Below are positions 25,478-33,601 of a stretch of 64,000 nucleotides of DNA, piece after piece. The notes below the pieces were generated by a model that was not told where the DNA came from, did not search any database, and saw only the letters and a program-made list of their open reading frames with translations. The position numbers and the translations under genes are program-made. The DNA lies in NCBI RefSeq assembly GCF_001730305.1, contig NZ_MIJY01000001.1, positions 1 to 64,000 of the forward strand, written 5' to 3'. Numbering within the stretch: the stretch's first letter is position 1; the number at the start of each line of letters is the position of its first letter. Source of the DNA: Enterococcus termitis (lineage in GTDB: Bacteria; Bacillota; Bacilli; Lactobacillales; Enterococcaceae).

Positions 25478-26647
25478 ATGATTGATCAAAATTATTTAAA
25501 TAAATTTGGAGAGAATCGCTATAATCAAATGATTTCAACATCAATAATTACTGACGAGCCTTTATTTGAAGAGTATAAAGATATTATTGAAATGAAATTT
25601 TTAAAAGAAATGGGAGGTCTTGCGAGTTGGAGTTCAATTATCTATGACCTGTACTACTATTTGGAGATGATCCAACGGATTGATTTTTTTAGTAAATACT
25701 ATTTTCATGCACTTTCACCAAAAGCAAGAAATATAAGTAGTGTAAAACTGATTTTTGTTCATAAAACACATCTATTTGTTTATGATCCGTTAACGGATAG
25801 GATTCATGTTCATGAGCAGAACTATTTTGAAGGATTGGATCCGGAAAAAGATTATCTGGTGATTTTAAATGACAATCGACAGCTACAACGATTTTATGGA
25901 GATTTTTCATGTATGCTTGGTTTACTGAATACCGGTCATTTTCTATATAATCTGGAACACGTGTTACAGGCGCATCAGATACGGACAAAAGAGATTACAC
26001 AAAAAATTTCTTTTTCAGCCCCTAAAGAACAAGTAACGATTCCTTATGCTATAGAAATAGCTGCTGATCAAGAATATCACTTATGCAAGGAAGATATTAA
26101 ACAACAAGCGGTTTCGAAAGAATTCATGAATCGGACATCTGAGCAAAATATTCGTGGTGATGCAGTCACAGGAGTAGTCTTGCCTTCAGAGGTTCATACT
26201 GAAATTTTTAAAGCTTTTCAAAGCGCCGCTGACAGTTATCCGGGAATTAAGCTATGGTGTTTCGTCGATCATGTATTAGATGTTGAAAGCGGTTTTTATC
26301 AGATTAGTCAAGAGGTATCTTTGGTAAAAGCCGAAAGTCAGTCTGTTTATAAGGAGTTGTTACAGGAATACCAGGATTTCACCAATTTAGAAGGGATGAA
26401 CTACTGGCTATTTCTAACTTTTGAAAAAAATAAACAAAAATATGATCAATATTTTGTGCAGATAGGACGCATTGCCCAGCACCTCTCTGTAATAGCTGCT
26501 CGCTACGGGCTCGCTGCTCGAGGCATGAAAAACTATAATGATTTAAACGTCAAGAAAAAATTCAATTTAACAGATGAAACTATTATTGGGTATTCTGTCA
26601 ATATTTTTGAAGCATTGAATACCAGTCATAGCTTGATGTTAAAGTAA
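25478..26647 (+). CDS. SagB-type dehydrogenase-like protein (nitroreductase fold), first of two
   Basis: 389 residues. The C-terminal ~200 residues show the nitroreductase-like pattern: GVVLPSEVHTEIFKAFQSA, then YFVQIGRIAQHLSVIAARYG and LAARGMKN, ending ETIIGYSVNIFEAL. The N-terminal half is unlike the shorter dehydrogenase downstream. Such enzymes use FMN to oxidise azolines to azoles. Several expected flavin-contact residues are not obvious, so it may be a degenerate partner rather than an active oxidase. AGGAGG precedes ATG 25478. Confidence 0.65.
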   Translation: MIDQNYLNKFGENRYNQMISTSIITDEPLFEEYKDIIEMKFLKEMGGLASWSSIIYDLYYYLEMIQRIDFFSKYYFHALSPKARNISSVKLIFVHKTHLFVYDPLTDRIHVHEQNYFEGLDPEKDYLVILNDNRQLQRFYGDFSCMLGLLNTGHFLYNLEHVLQAHQIRTKEITQKISFSAPKEQVTIPYAIEIAADQEYHLCKEDIKQQAVSKEFMNRTSEQNIRGDAVTGVVLPSEVHTEIFKAFQSAADSYPGIKLWCFVDHVLDVESGFYQISQEVSLVKAESQSVYKELLQEYQDFTNLEGMNYWLFLTFEKNKQKYDQYFVQIGRIAQHLSVIAARYGLAARGMKNYNDLNVKKKFNLTDETIIGYSVNIFEALNTSHSLMLK

Positions 26648-26658
26648 AGGAGAACAAC

Positions 26659-27498
26659 ATGTGGACATCTAAGCATATATTTATTCATGATTATCAATTA
26701 ATAGAAATATTTCTGAAAGATTATTTGTTTCCGTATATCGATAGACAAACTCTTTCCTATTTCTTCATCCGTTATTGGGATGGAGGACCGCATATTCGCT
26801 TAAGATATAAAAATCAAGCTGAAAATTTTGAAGAAGGAATAGAAAAGTTAATGGTGGAATTTCAAATGACTTATAAAGATCATCCTTTTCAGGAAGTTTC
26901 TTATGACGCTGCAATTGTTGAAACTGAAGAAGTTCAGCCAGCTGCACCTTTTCCTAACTTTTCTGTCCAGACTATTGATTATGTACCTGAATTGTATCGA
27001 TATGGAGGAGCAGATGTGATGGATTTATCTGAGGAATTATTTGAGTGTTCTTCAAGATTTACCAGCCATATTATTCAAAAATTGACTCGTAGCCAAAGAT
27101 ATGTTTTGGCAATTGATATGATGTACAAATGTGCAAAAATAGCAGAAGAACTGGGTTATTTCGATGATTTTGAAAAATTCTTTCGTGCATATCGGGAAAT
27201 TTGGATTCAGTTTGAGGGGGCGGAACTTGATTCTAGTATACAACAGGCAATCACTAGCCGAATTAACCGATTGCAAAACGGAGAATGCTCATTGCATTTT
27301 TATCAAACATATCTAGAAACTTTTCGTGCTCTTATCGAACAAATAAAGATAAAACAAACAACTATGGAACCAAAATATGCTTATTACATTGTTATTTCGC
27401 ATCTTCATATGCTAAATAATCGTTTGGGCATTTCTCCTGAATTCGAGTTTTTATTCTCAGATACGTTTGTCAAAACTGAAGTAAAGATAAACGTGTAA
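26659..27498 (+). CDS. SpaB_C-like / thiopeptide-type bacteriocin biosynthesis domain protein (second of two)
   Basis: 279 residues with the clear family signature FFIRYWDGGPHIRLRYK (residues 35-51), then RYGGADVMDLSEELF and a helical C-terminus. The size fits both stand-alone LanB elimination domains and thiopeptide pyridine synthases (TbtD/TclM type). Because the cluster already has one elimination-domain candidate next to the LanB N-domain, this separate gene is the better candidate for the aza-cycloaddition that would close the macrocycle and expel the leader. That assignment is inference. Confidence 0.78.
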   Translation: MWTSKHIFIHDYQLIEIFLKDYLFPYIDRQTLSYFFIRYWDGGPHIRLRYKNQAENFEEGIEKLMVEFQMTYKDHPFQEVSYDAAIVETEEVQPAAPFPNFSVQTIDYVPELYRYGGADVMDLSEELFECSSRFTSHIIQKLTRSQRYVLAIDMMYKCAKIAEELGYFDDFEKFFRAYREIWIQFEGAELDSSIQQAITSRINRLQNGECSLHFYQTYLETFRALIEQIKIKQTTMEPKYAYYIVISHLHMLNNRLGISPEFEFLFSDTFVKTEVKINV

Positions 27499-27550
27499 TT
27501 TGTTATAAGAACAAGGGGAACAGAGACAAACATGAAAGGAGGCGCTGATT

Positions 27551-28282
27551 TTGTGGAATTTTAAAGGCGAAAAGAATGTTGAAAAGAACTTTATCGATTA
27601 TCATTTGATGTCAATAAATGAACCAGAATTTACAAATACGCAAGTATATGCACATCGACCAAGAAAATTATTAAGCAATGAAGGGTATCCATTAGTTGAT
27701 TTGAGCTATACAGCAAGTCAAAATAATATATTTGAAGAAACATTGATGAACAGGTACTCAGCGAGAAATCCTTTTGAAGCAAGAGAAAAGGTTGATAGAG
27801 AAAAGATTGCTCAATTTGCACAGTTAGCAATGATTGGTGGAGAAAAAGAAAATCGTACCTATCCTTCTGGTGGAGCACAGTATTACGTGGACTGTTATTT
27901 CCTATTTAATGAAAATCTAGTGGACCAGCAACTAGTAGAACAGGGAAACATCATGCGTTTAAACTGTGATACTCAAAATTTGATGGTGAAACAATATCAG
28001 CCTTGGGAGGAAATTAGTAAAGCGTTTATACAGAAATATTTAGTTCATACCGCCCAGTTTGCAATTGCACTGAGCTGTGATATGACAAGTATCTCAAAAA
28101 AATATACAGATATTTCCTATAAACTGGTTCAACAGGAAGCAGGGCATATTGGACAAAATATTCAGTTGGTAGCCAACTATTTAGGATTAGAAAGTGTTCC
28201 ATTGGGTGGTTTTTACGATATTGAATTATCAAAACTCCTGGGAGACAATCAAACGTCATTATATGCATTTCTTCTAGGATAG
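27551..28282 (+). CDS. SagB-type FMN-dependent azoline dehydrogenase
   Basis: 243 residues. Typical SagB motifs: LMNRYSARNPF (residues ~64-74), TYPSGGAQYYVDCYF (~103-117) and EAGHIGQNIQLVANYLGLES near residue 200, then VPLGGFYD. These enzymes oxidise thiazolines/oxazolines to thiazoles/oxazoles. The start is TTG 27551, seven bases after AAAGGAGG; no ATG is suitably placed. This is the more canonical of two nitroreductase-fold proteins here. Confidence 0.88.
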   Translation: MWNFKGEKNVEKNFIDYHLMSINEPEFTNTQVYAHRPRKLLSNEGYPLVDLSYTASQNNIFEETLMNRYSARNPFEAREKVDREKIAQFAQLAMIGGEKENRTYPSGGAQYYVDCYFLFNENLVDQQLVEQGNIMRLNCDTQNLMVKQYQPWEEISKAFIQKYLVHTAQFAIALSCDMTSISKKYTDISYKLVQQEAGHIGQNIQLVANYLGLESVPLGGFYDIELSKLLGDNQTSLYAFLLG

Positions 28283-28298
28283 AAAGGAGAGTGGACCT

Positions 28299-29141
28299 AT
28301 GTATTGTTTAAAACTGAGGTATCAAGTGAAAAAAGTAAATGATTTCTTTATGATTCAGGATTGCATAACATCAGAAGCTGTAATGGCTTTTAAAGTCAAA
28401 GATATAGCATTTAATAAATTGAAGGAGATCATATACCATGGAATAGAAGAAACGGCAGAGGAACCGGAAGCTAAATTAGGCAAACAGTTACTGAAAAAAG
28501 ATGCTGATCTATTTATTCAATATGAAAAGAAAGAATCTAGGGAGCTATTAAATCTAGTCAGAAATTATACAGAATTTTTTTCTTCGTATTTTATTTCAAC
28601 AGAAGCGATTCAAGAATATCTGGAATTTTCTGAAAGCATTATAGACACAGGGAAAGTATTTACGATTCAATTATTTTTGGAAGGTAAATTCCCCAATGTA
28701 CAGGATTTTCTTGAAAAATTACCTTTTGTAAAAACAATCTATAGTGAGCAACAGCAGGCAGAAGTTGATCTATTGATCGGTACCCAAAAAGAAATTACAG
28801 AGATCGAAAATATAGAGAATTTTGCAACCTATGTTTTAGCTCTTAGTTGTCAGGAAACAAGTTTAGAAATTGGTCCGTTGATTAATGCTACTAAATTTGA
28901 AGTGCCAGATTTTCAAATTGAAAAAGAACATGATGCTGCTATTATGCATCATGAAGAACTGCTAATGTGTTTCTTTCTCGAGAGGATCTTATTTATTCAA
29001 TTGTTTAACCTGTATAACAAAATGAGGCAAAATGAATTTTTCCCAACCCGTAATAAAGTTTGTATTAATCGAATGGATTTACAAGGTTATAGTGAAATGG
29101 TGACCTTGTATCCTAAATATTTAGTCGAATTCGTTGTATAA
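28299..29141 (+). CDS. Unrecognised protein of the RiPP cluster, possibly degenerate E1-like
   Basis: 280 residues, last gene of the RiPP operon; AAAGGAG precedes ATG 28299. I cannot place it firmly. The N-terminal ~80 residues could be a winged-helix leader-binding fold. The segment ALSCQETSLEIGPLINATKFEVPDF resembles the 'VGPL...' strand of ThiF/E1-like TOMM partners, but the usual CxxC is missing. It ends LQGYSEMVTLYPKYLVEFVV. It has no signal peptide or membrane segment. A second precursor-binding subunit or an immunity factor are both possible. Confidence 0.4.
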   Translation: MYCLKLRYQVKKVNDFFMIQDCITSEAVMAFKVKDIAFNKLKEIIYHGIEETAEEPEAKLGKQLLKKDADLFIQYEKKESRELLNLVRNYTEFFSSYFISTEAIQEYLEFSESIIDTGKVFTIQLFLEGKFPNVQDFLEKLPFVKTIYSEQQQAEVDLLIGTQKEITEIENIENFATYVLALSCQETSLEIGPLINATKFEVPDFQIEKEHDAAIMHHEELLMCFFLERILFIQLFNLYNKMRQNEFFPTRNKVCINRMDLQGYSEMVTLYPKYLVEFVV

Positions 29142-29156
29142 GAATCATGACTGTAA

Positions 29157-29191
29157 GGAAAATACTCGTAACTGTGTATTTTCTTTTTTTG
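29157..29191 (+). terminator. Terminator of the RiPP operon
   Basis: Stem GAAAATAC (29158-29165) / GTATTTTC (29176-29183) followed by seven T. It separates the modification genes from the agr-type locus, which therefore has its own promoter. Confidence 0.85.
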
Positions 29192-29257
29192 TGTGTACAT
29201 ATATGACAGCGAAAGACGGAGTTAATACATTTTTAATAAAAAGTATAAAAAACAGAA

Positions 29258-29263
29258 TATACT
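29258..29263 (+). promoter_or_regulatory. Probable -10 box of agrBD
   Basis: TATACT at 29258-29263 sits about 40 bases before agrB, but no good -35 box lies 16-18 bases upstream (AATAAA at best). A strong -10 with a weak -35 is what an AgrA-activated promoter would show. GGAGTTAAT at 29218-29226 is a possible activator half-site. Confidence 0.4.
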
Positions 29264-29302
29264 ATTGTTGTTAAGAAGAATAAAGGGAGGGCCAATGACA
29301 TA

Positions 29303-29890
29303 ATGGAGATACTGAAAAAATTTAAAGAAGAGACAATTGCAAATTATATCGTAGAGAAGCTGAAGGAGAAACAGGACTTGTCTAGAATACAAGAACTTAA
29401 ATGTAAGCTTGGTATAGAGGTCTGTTTGACTAATCTAGGAAAAGGTTTTGTCGTCTATTTGGTTGCTGCATTATTACAGGTTTTGCCCTTGACCATTCTT
29501 TTTCATAGTGCTTACTTTATTATTAGGATCAGTGCTCGAGGAGTGCATGCGCAAAAGAGCAGTACATGTACTTGGGTAAGCGTTTTGCTATTTGTATTGC
29601 TTCCTTTATTGGTAAATGAAATCAATCTATCAAAGATCGTTCCTTTAGTTGTTAGTCTGTTTGTTTATATTTGCTTATACAGATATGCACCACAAGGAAC
29701 AAAGAAAAATCAAGTTGGGACAATCGAGTTACGGAAAAAATTACGTAATCGGGCGCTAGTTGGTTATTCAATTTGTGTCGCACTAATATTTGGAACAGAC
29801 TCGACAATGATCATGAATCAAGTGTTTTTCGGCAGTTTGCTGGCAGTCGTCTGCATTTTACCGTTGACATATAAATTATTAGGAGAATAG
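29303..29890 (+). CDS. agrB: AgrB-type peptide-processing membrane endopeptidase
   Basis: 195 residues with about five membrane segments. The catalytic pair is in ARGVHAQKSSTCT: His82 and Cys89, seven residues apart as in AgrB. The enzyme cuts the C-terminal tail of AgrD and forms the thiolactone. Compared with E. faecalis FsrB it has the AgrD peptide as a separate gene rather than in-frame. GGGAGG lies about ten bases before the ATG. It is followed after 14 bases by agrD. Confidence 0.93.
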   Translation: MEILKKFKEETIANYIVEKLKEKQDLSRIQELKCKLGIEVCLTNLGKGFVVYLVAALLQVLPLTILFHSAYFIIRISARGVHAQKSSTCTWVSVLLFVLLPLLVNEINLSKIVPLVVSLFVYICLYRYAPQGTKKNQVGTIELRKKLRNRALVGYSICVALIFGTDSTMIMNQVFFGSLLAVVCILPLTYKLLGE

Positions 29891-29904
29891 AAAGGGAGAT
29901 AATT

Positions 29905-30027
29905 ATGCAATCATTATTTACAATTGGGATAACAAAATTATTTATGGCAGTTGGGGCTTTTAACGTGGAGAATTTTTGTGCAGGATTTATGTACGAATGC
30001 GATATACCCGAAGAATTGAAAAAATAA
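29905..30027 (+). CDS. agrD: AgrD-type autoinducing peptide precursor
   Basis: 40 residues, preceded by AAAGGGAG. Three parts are visible: an amphipathic N-terminal helix (MQSLFTIGITKLFMAVGAF), the signal segment NVENFCAGFM, and an acidic tail YECDIPEELKK. The tail aligns with DEVEVPKEL of staphylococcal AgrD, which places AgrB cleavage after Met30. The Cys-to-Met ring CAGFM is five residues with two hydrophobic residues at its end, just as in staphylococcal AIPs. The predicted pheromone is a thiolactone over CAGFM with an N-terminal tail of unknown length. Confidence 0.9.
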   Translation: MQSLFTIGITKLFMAVGAFNVENFCAGFMYECDIPEELKK

Positions 30028-30108
30028 AGTACTAAACCTTTCTACGCTAATCAAGTGAATATAGTAACCTTTTTAAGGATAACAGATCAAAAACATCTGA
30101 ATATGTAG

Positions 30109-30114
30109 TATAAT
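30109..30114 (+). promoter_or_regulatory. Probable -10 box of agrCA
   Basis: Consensus TATAAT at 30109-30114, about 40 bases before the agrC start, with no clear -35. It suggests that the sensor genes can be transcribed separately from agrBD. Confidence 0.45.
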
Positions 30115-30153
30115 GGTTAAATAATATCACTTTTGAGAAGCGAGGATGGAAAA

Positions 30154-31455
30154 TTGGATGTACTAATTTTTATTCAACTTTGTATTAATTGCATTATTGT
30201 TGGAGTGCTTTTGGGCAAAAAAGTAATCAATCATTTAAATATATTAATAGTTATTTTGTCAGGTTTTTTTCTTGTTGCATTATATAGAGAAATTGGTATT
30301 TTTAGTTCTTTGTTTGTTTTTTTGCTTATTTTTATTCTCTCCAAGAGAGTTTCTAAAAAATGGGTAGATGCGCTTTATTATGCATCCATTGCAATGATCA
30401 TCATGGTGTTAAGTGACCATTTGGCAAGTTTTATTACGCGAACGATGTTAGGTGTAAATAGCATTTTTACAGAAGCAGATACTATTGATATGGTTCTTAT
30501 GTTGATTCATGAAGGAATTGCGCTAACTAGTGGAGTAATTGTGGCATTTATTTGGAGAAAGCTGATGGATATGCTATTTGCGAAACATGTAGATTCAAAA
30601 AACTTAAACTACATTTTTGCTTTTTTCAGTTTTTTTACTTATATTATCTATTTTTCAATGATTGTTTATGTACGTATAGTAGGAAGTCAAAGTACTTTAG
30701 TATTGTTAAACACAATTTACTTGTTTATTTATTTTGTCATATTTGTTGCAAGTCTGTTTTTCATGGTCTATACATTTAAAAAGCGTTTTGAGATGAAGGA
30801 AAAGGAAATTGAGCTGACTAGCATGCAAATTTATACCGAGCAGTTAGAACAAAATTATACTGAAATGCGTCGCTTTCGTCACGATTATATCAATATTTTG
30901 GCTTCCATGGCGGAGTATATAAATAAGCGTGATGTAGATGCACTAGAAAATTACTTTAATAAGAATATTATGCAGGTCAGTCATGAGATTCGGAAAAATG
31001 ATTTTAAGATGAGGGATCTAACCAATCTTCAGGTAGTTGAGCTAAAGGGTTTAATTGCATCTAAATTAATTACAGCACAGGAAAAAGGGCTGAATGTGAG
31101 CTTTGAATGTCCAGAAGTGATCGAACAGCTAAACATGGATAGAGTTACTTTGTGCCGTTGTATTGGCATTTTATTGGATAATGCGATAGAAGCAGCTGGT
31201 GAAACTGATACAGGCCAAGTAAGAGTGGGGTTTGTAACATTTGATCACTCCGTATCTTTTATTGTATGGAATGATTTTGATGATAAGGGATATAAGATGT
31301 TTAACTACTATAAGGAAGGTTTTTCAACAAAAGGAGAGGGCCGTGGATTGGGGTTAAATACCCTCAAAGCTCTAGTTGATGCAGCGGAAAATCTTCATTT
31401 AGATACGATTATTGAAAATGAGATGTTTAAGCAAGAAATAAAGATAGTGAATTAG
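30154..31455 (+). CDS. agrC: AgrC-type sensor histidine kinase (HPK10)
   Basis: 433 residues from TTG 30154, which has GAGGAT at the right distance; the in-frame TTG at 30133 has no Shine-Dalgarno. Six or seven membrane segments (residues ~1-205) form the pheromone sensor. The phospho-acceptor is His243 in FRHDYINILASM, the HPK10 H-box. The GHKL ATPase domain follows, with N-box LLDNAIEAA and G-box GEGRGLGLNTLK. Downstream gene agrA starts 12 bases later. In Enterococcus the functional parallel is FsrC. Confidence 0.92.
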   Translation: MDVLIFIQLCINCIIVGVLLGKKVINHLNILIVILSGFFLVALYREIGIFSSLFVFLLIFILSKRVSKKWVDALYYASIAMIIMVLSDHLASFITRTMLGVNSIFTEADTIDMVLMLIHEGIALTSGVIVAFIWRKLMDMLFAKHVDSKNLNYIFAFFSFFTYIIYFSMIVYVRIVGSQSTLVLLNTIYLFIYFVIFVASLFFMVYTFKKRFEMKEKEIELTSMQIYTEQLEQNYTEMRRFRHDYINILASMAEYINKRDVDALENYFNKNIMQVSHEIRKNDFKMRDLTNLQVVELKGLIASKLITAQEKGLNVSFECPEVIEQLNMDRVTLCRCIGILLDNAIEAAGETDTGQVRVGFVTFDHSVSFIVWNDFDDKGYKMFNYYKEGFSTKGEGRGLGLNTLKALVDAAENLHLDTIIENEMFKQEIKIVN

Positions 31456-31467
31456 GAGGAGATAAAA

Positions 31468-32217
31468 GTGATTGATGTGTTTATTTGCGAAGATCAAGAA
31501 GAACAACGAGAGAAGATTTCCAGATATGTCGCAAATTATATTATGATTGAAAACTTAGATATGCGTCTGGCTTTAGCAACAGGAAACCCAGATGAGCTTC
31601 TTGGGTATATTGAGGAAAGTAACAAAGATGCACTGTATTTTCTTGATATAGATTTGAATCATAGGATTAACGGCATCAATCTAGGTGCTGAAATCAGAAA
31701 AATGGATCCTAATGGTGACATTGTATTCATCACGACTCATTCTGAGATGAGCTATCTAAACTTTGTTTATAAAGTGGCTGCGATGGATTTTATTATCAAA
31801 GATGATTTTGAAGAGGTGAAAGAAAAGGTCATCAGCTGTTTAAAAGCCGCAAATGAAAAAAGACAGATTAGTTCTAATGGAGCTAAAAAAAAGTTTGTAC
31901 AAAAGATTGCAGATAAAATAATCAGCGTCGATTATAAGGATATTATGTTTTTTGAGTCCTCTCCTTTGCATAAAGTGGTGCTTCATATGGAAAATCGTCA
32001 AGTTGAGTTTTATGGGAAGTTAAAGGAAATAGAGAAAGAATATGAAGGTTTTATTCGTTGTCATAATTCCTTTGTAGTAAATATTGATAATATTCAAGAA
32101 ATTGATTTTAAAAAGAAAGAGATTTTGTTGAATAATGGAGAAATTTGCTATGGATCGGCAAGAATGATTAAAGCTGTTCAAAAAAATTTAGAAACAAGAA
32201 TAACAAATAATGATTAA
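31468..32217 (+). CDS. agrA: AgrA-type LytTR response regulator
   Basis: 249 residues. Receiver domain with acidic pocket ICEDQEEQ and phospho-acceptor Asp60 in YFLDIDLN, then a LytTR DNA-binding domain (residues ~140-240) with CHNSFVVNIDNIQEIDF and ILLNNGEICYGSARM. Such proteins bind direct repeats upstream of weak -35 promoters. Start codon is GTG 31468 after AGGAGG. Target promoters are likely agrBD and the precursor genes (inference). Confidence 0.93.
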   Translation: MIDVFICEDQEEQREKISRYVANYIMIENLDMRLALATGNPDELLGYIEESNKDALYFLDIDLNHRINGINLGAEIRKMDPNGDIVFITTHSEMSYLNFVYKVAAMDFIIKDDFEEVKEKVISCLKAANEKRQISSNGAKKKFVQKIADKIISVDYKDIMFFESSPLHKVVLHMENRQVEFYGKLKEIEKEYEGFIRCHNSFVVNIDNIQEIDFKKKEILLNNGEICYGSARMIKAVQKNLETRITNND

Positions 32218-32335
32218 ATAGTACAAAGTATTTGATCGATTACAATGTCACTTTTTCATTTAGAAAAAAACACTTACGAGAATTTTTTATTTATGGTAGC
32301 ATGATCTTTGTTACAAAAAAAAGAGGAGTGTATAT

Positions 32336-32806
32336 ATGCCGCAAACTAAAAAAGAAAGTTTATTTTTCACAACGATCGTCTGTTTTTCTATGGTGTTTTC
32401 AATGAGTCTGTACAATTTGATTTTGCATGGTCAATTTTCGTGGGGGCACTTGTTCGGAGGCTTGATTCCAGGATTTATCGTTGCCTTTTTACTGGATGTA
32501 TTTGTTGTAGCCGCAACTGCGAAGAAAATTGCCTTTGCATTGCCGATCAATAAAGAAAAGAAACTGCATATGATCATTGCTATTTCCAGCTGTATGGTGC
32601 TGGGCATGGTCTTTTTTATGTCGATGTATGGTGTTGTAATTCAGTTTGGTTTCACTAAAGAATTTCTTTCGTATTATAGAGCTGCTTTTGTCGCAAACTT
32701 GGTTATGGCGTTGCCCCTGCAGCTTCTGCTTATCGGGCCAGTGTGCAGAATGATTTTAAAGAAAAGTCAGCAAAATAATTGGCTGAATGAAAAGGCTATT
32801 GACTGA
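32336..32806 (+). CDS. DUF2798-like integral membrane protein
   Basis: 156 residues, about four membrane segments, starting FTTIVCFSMVFSMSLYNLIL and with a related motif MVFFMSMYGVVIQFG in the second half, so it may be an internal duplication of a two-helix unit. The pattern fits DUF2798. Function unknown. It has its own Shine-Dalgarno (GAGGAG) and follows agrA by 118 bases, so it is probably a separate unit. It is followed by a terminator. Confidence 0.65.
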   Translation: MPQTKKESLFFTTIVCFSMVFSMSLYNLILHGQFSWGHLFGGLIPGFIVAFLLDVFVVAATAKKIAFALPINKEKKLHMIIAISSCMVLGMVFFMSMYGVVIQFGFTKEFLSYYRAAFVANLVMALPLQLLLIGPVCRMILKKSQQNNWLNEKAID

Positions 32807-32883
32807 TAAGTAGCGAGAGTCAAAAGGATGGATATATCTTTTGAAACCAGTATTGCTGTTTCCACCATTTGATTTGATTCAAA

Positions 32884-32928
32884 GTGACTGAGTTAGAGTT
32901 CCTGTGATTCTAACTTGGTCATTATTTT
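32884..32928 (+). terminator. Terminator after the DUF2798-like gene
   Basis: Stem TGAC..AGTTAGA / TCTAACT..GTCA around the loop GTTCCTGTGAT, followed by TTATTTTGTT. Confidence 0.6.
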
Positions 32929-33012
32929 GTTATCAAAAGGGTTTAGCTTTTCAAAAATAGGCGATAATTGTTATAATTAATTGAATATATATGAACAAGG
33001 AGGTCTTCAAAA

Positions 33013-33417
33013 ATGGAAATACATGAGCGAATTGTTAGGTTATTAAATTCAAGTAAAGTATTTTTACTCGCAACGATCGATAAACGAGAATTTCCCTCTG
33101 TTATTACAGTCTCTGCGCCCTTATGGAGAGAAGGATTGTTAAAGTTACAGTTTTACTTGGATGGAGAAGGCGAAACAGTTAAAAACATTCGTCACAATCC
33201 TAACGGGTCTGTTTGCTGTTATGAAGAGATCGCTCATGAAAGTTTATTATTAAAAGGTAAATTTTCCATTGAAGAGGTCTATTCTGCGCAAGAAGTCGAA
33301 CCAAAGTTGTCGGCTTATCAAAAAGAATTGGATCATCCAAATCCAGTCTTGGTTACGTTTGAAACCTGGACAGCGAGAATTCATATGGACAAAAAAACCA
33401 AAGATATCATCGTTTAA
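33013..33417 (+). CDS. Pyridoxamine 5'-phosphate oxidase-fold protein
   Basis: 134 residues with the split-barrel flavin-binding pattern (KVFLLATIDKREFPSVITVSA, then LQFYLDGEGETVKNIRHNPNGSVCCYE). These small proteins bind FMN or F420-like cofactors, and some are general stress proteins; the substrate is unknown. AAGGAGG precedes ATG 33013. Single-gene unit. Confidence 0.75.
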   Translation: MEIHERIVRLLNSSKVFLLATIDKREFPSVITVSAPLWREGLLKLQFYLDGEGETVKNIRHNPNGSVCCYEEIAHESLLLKGKFSIEEVYSAQEVEPKLSAYQKELDHPNPVLVTFETWTARIHMDKKTKDIIV

Positions 33418-33601
33418 GGAGATAAGTTTCCATAAACTCACCATTATCAGAAGAGTCGAAACAGCTAGTGATGTGTTTCGGGCTCTTTTTCCTTTTTCTT
33501 AAGAAGTATTCATAGATAATTCGGATCTTTTTATGCTTTTGTTAAGCTTTCTAGGTTATAGTTACCTCATCACCAAAAAGAAACGAAAGGGAGGAATGAC
33601 G

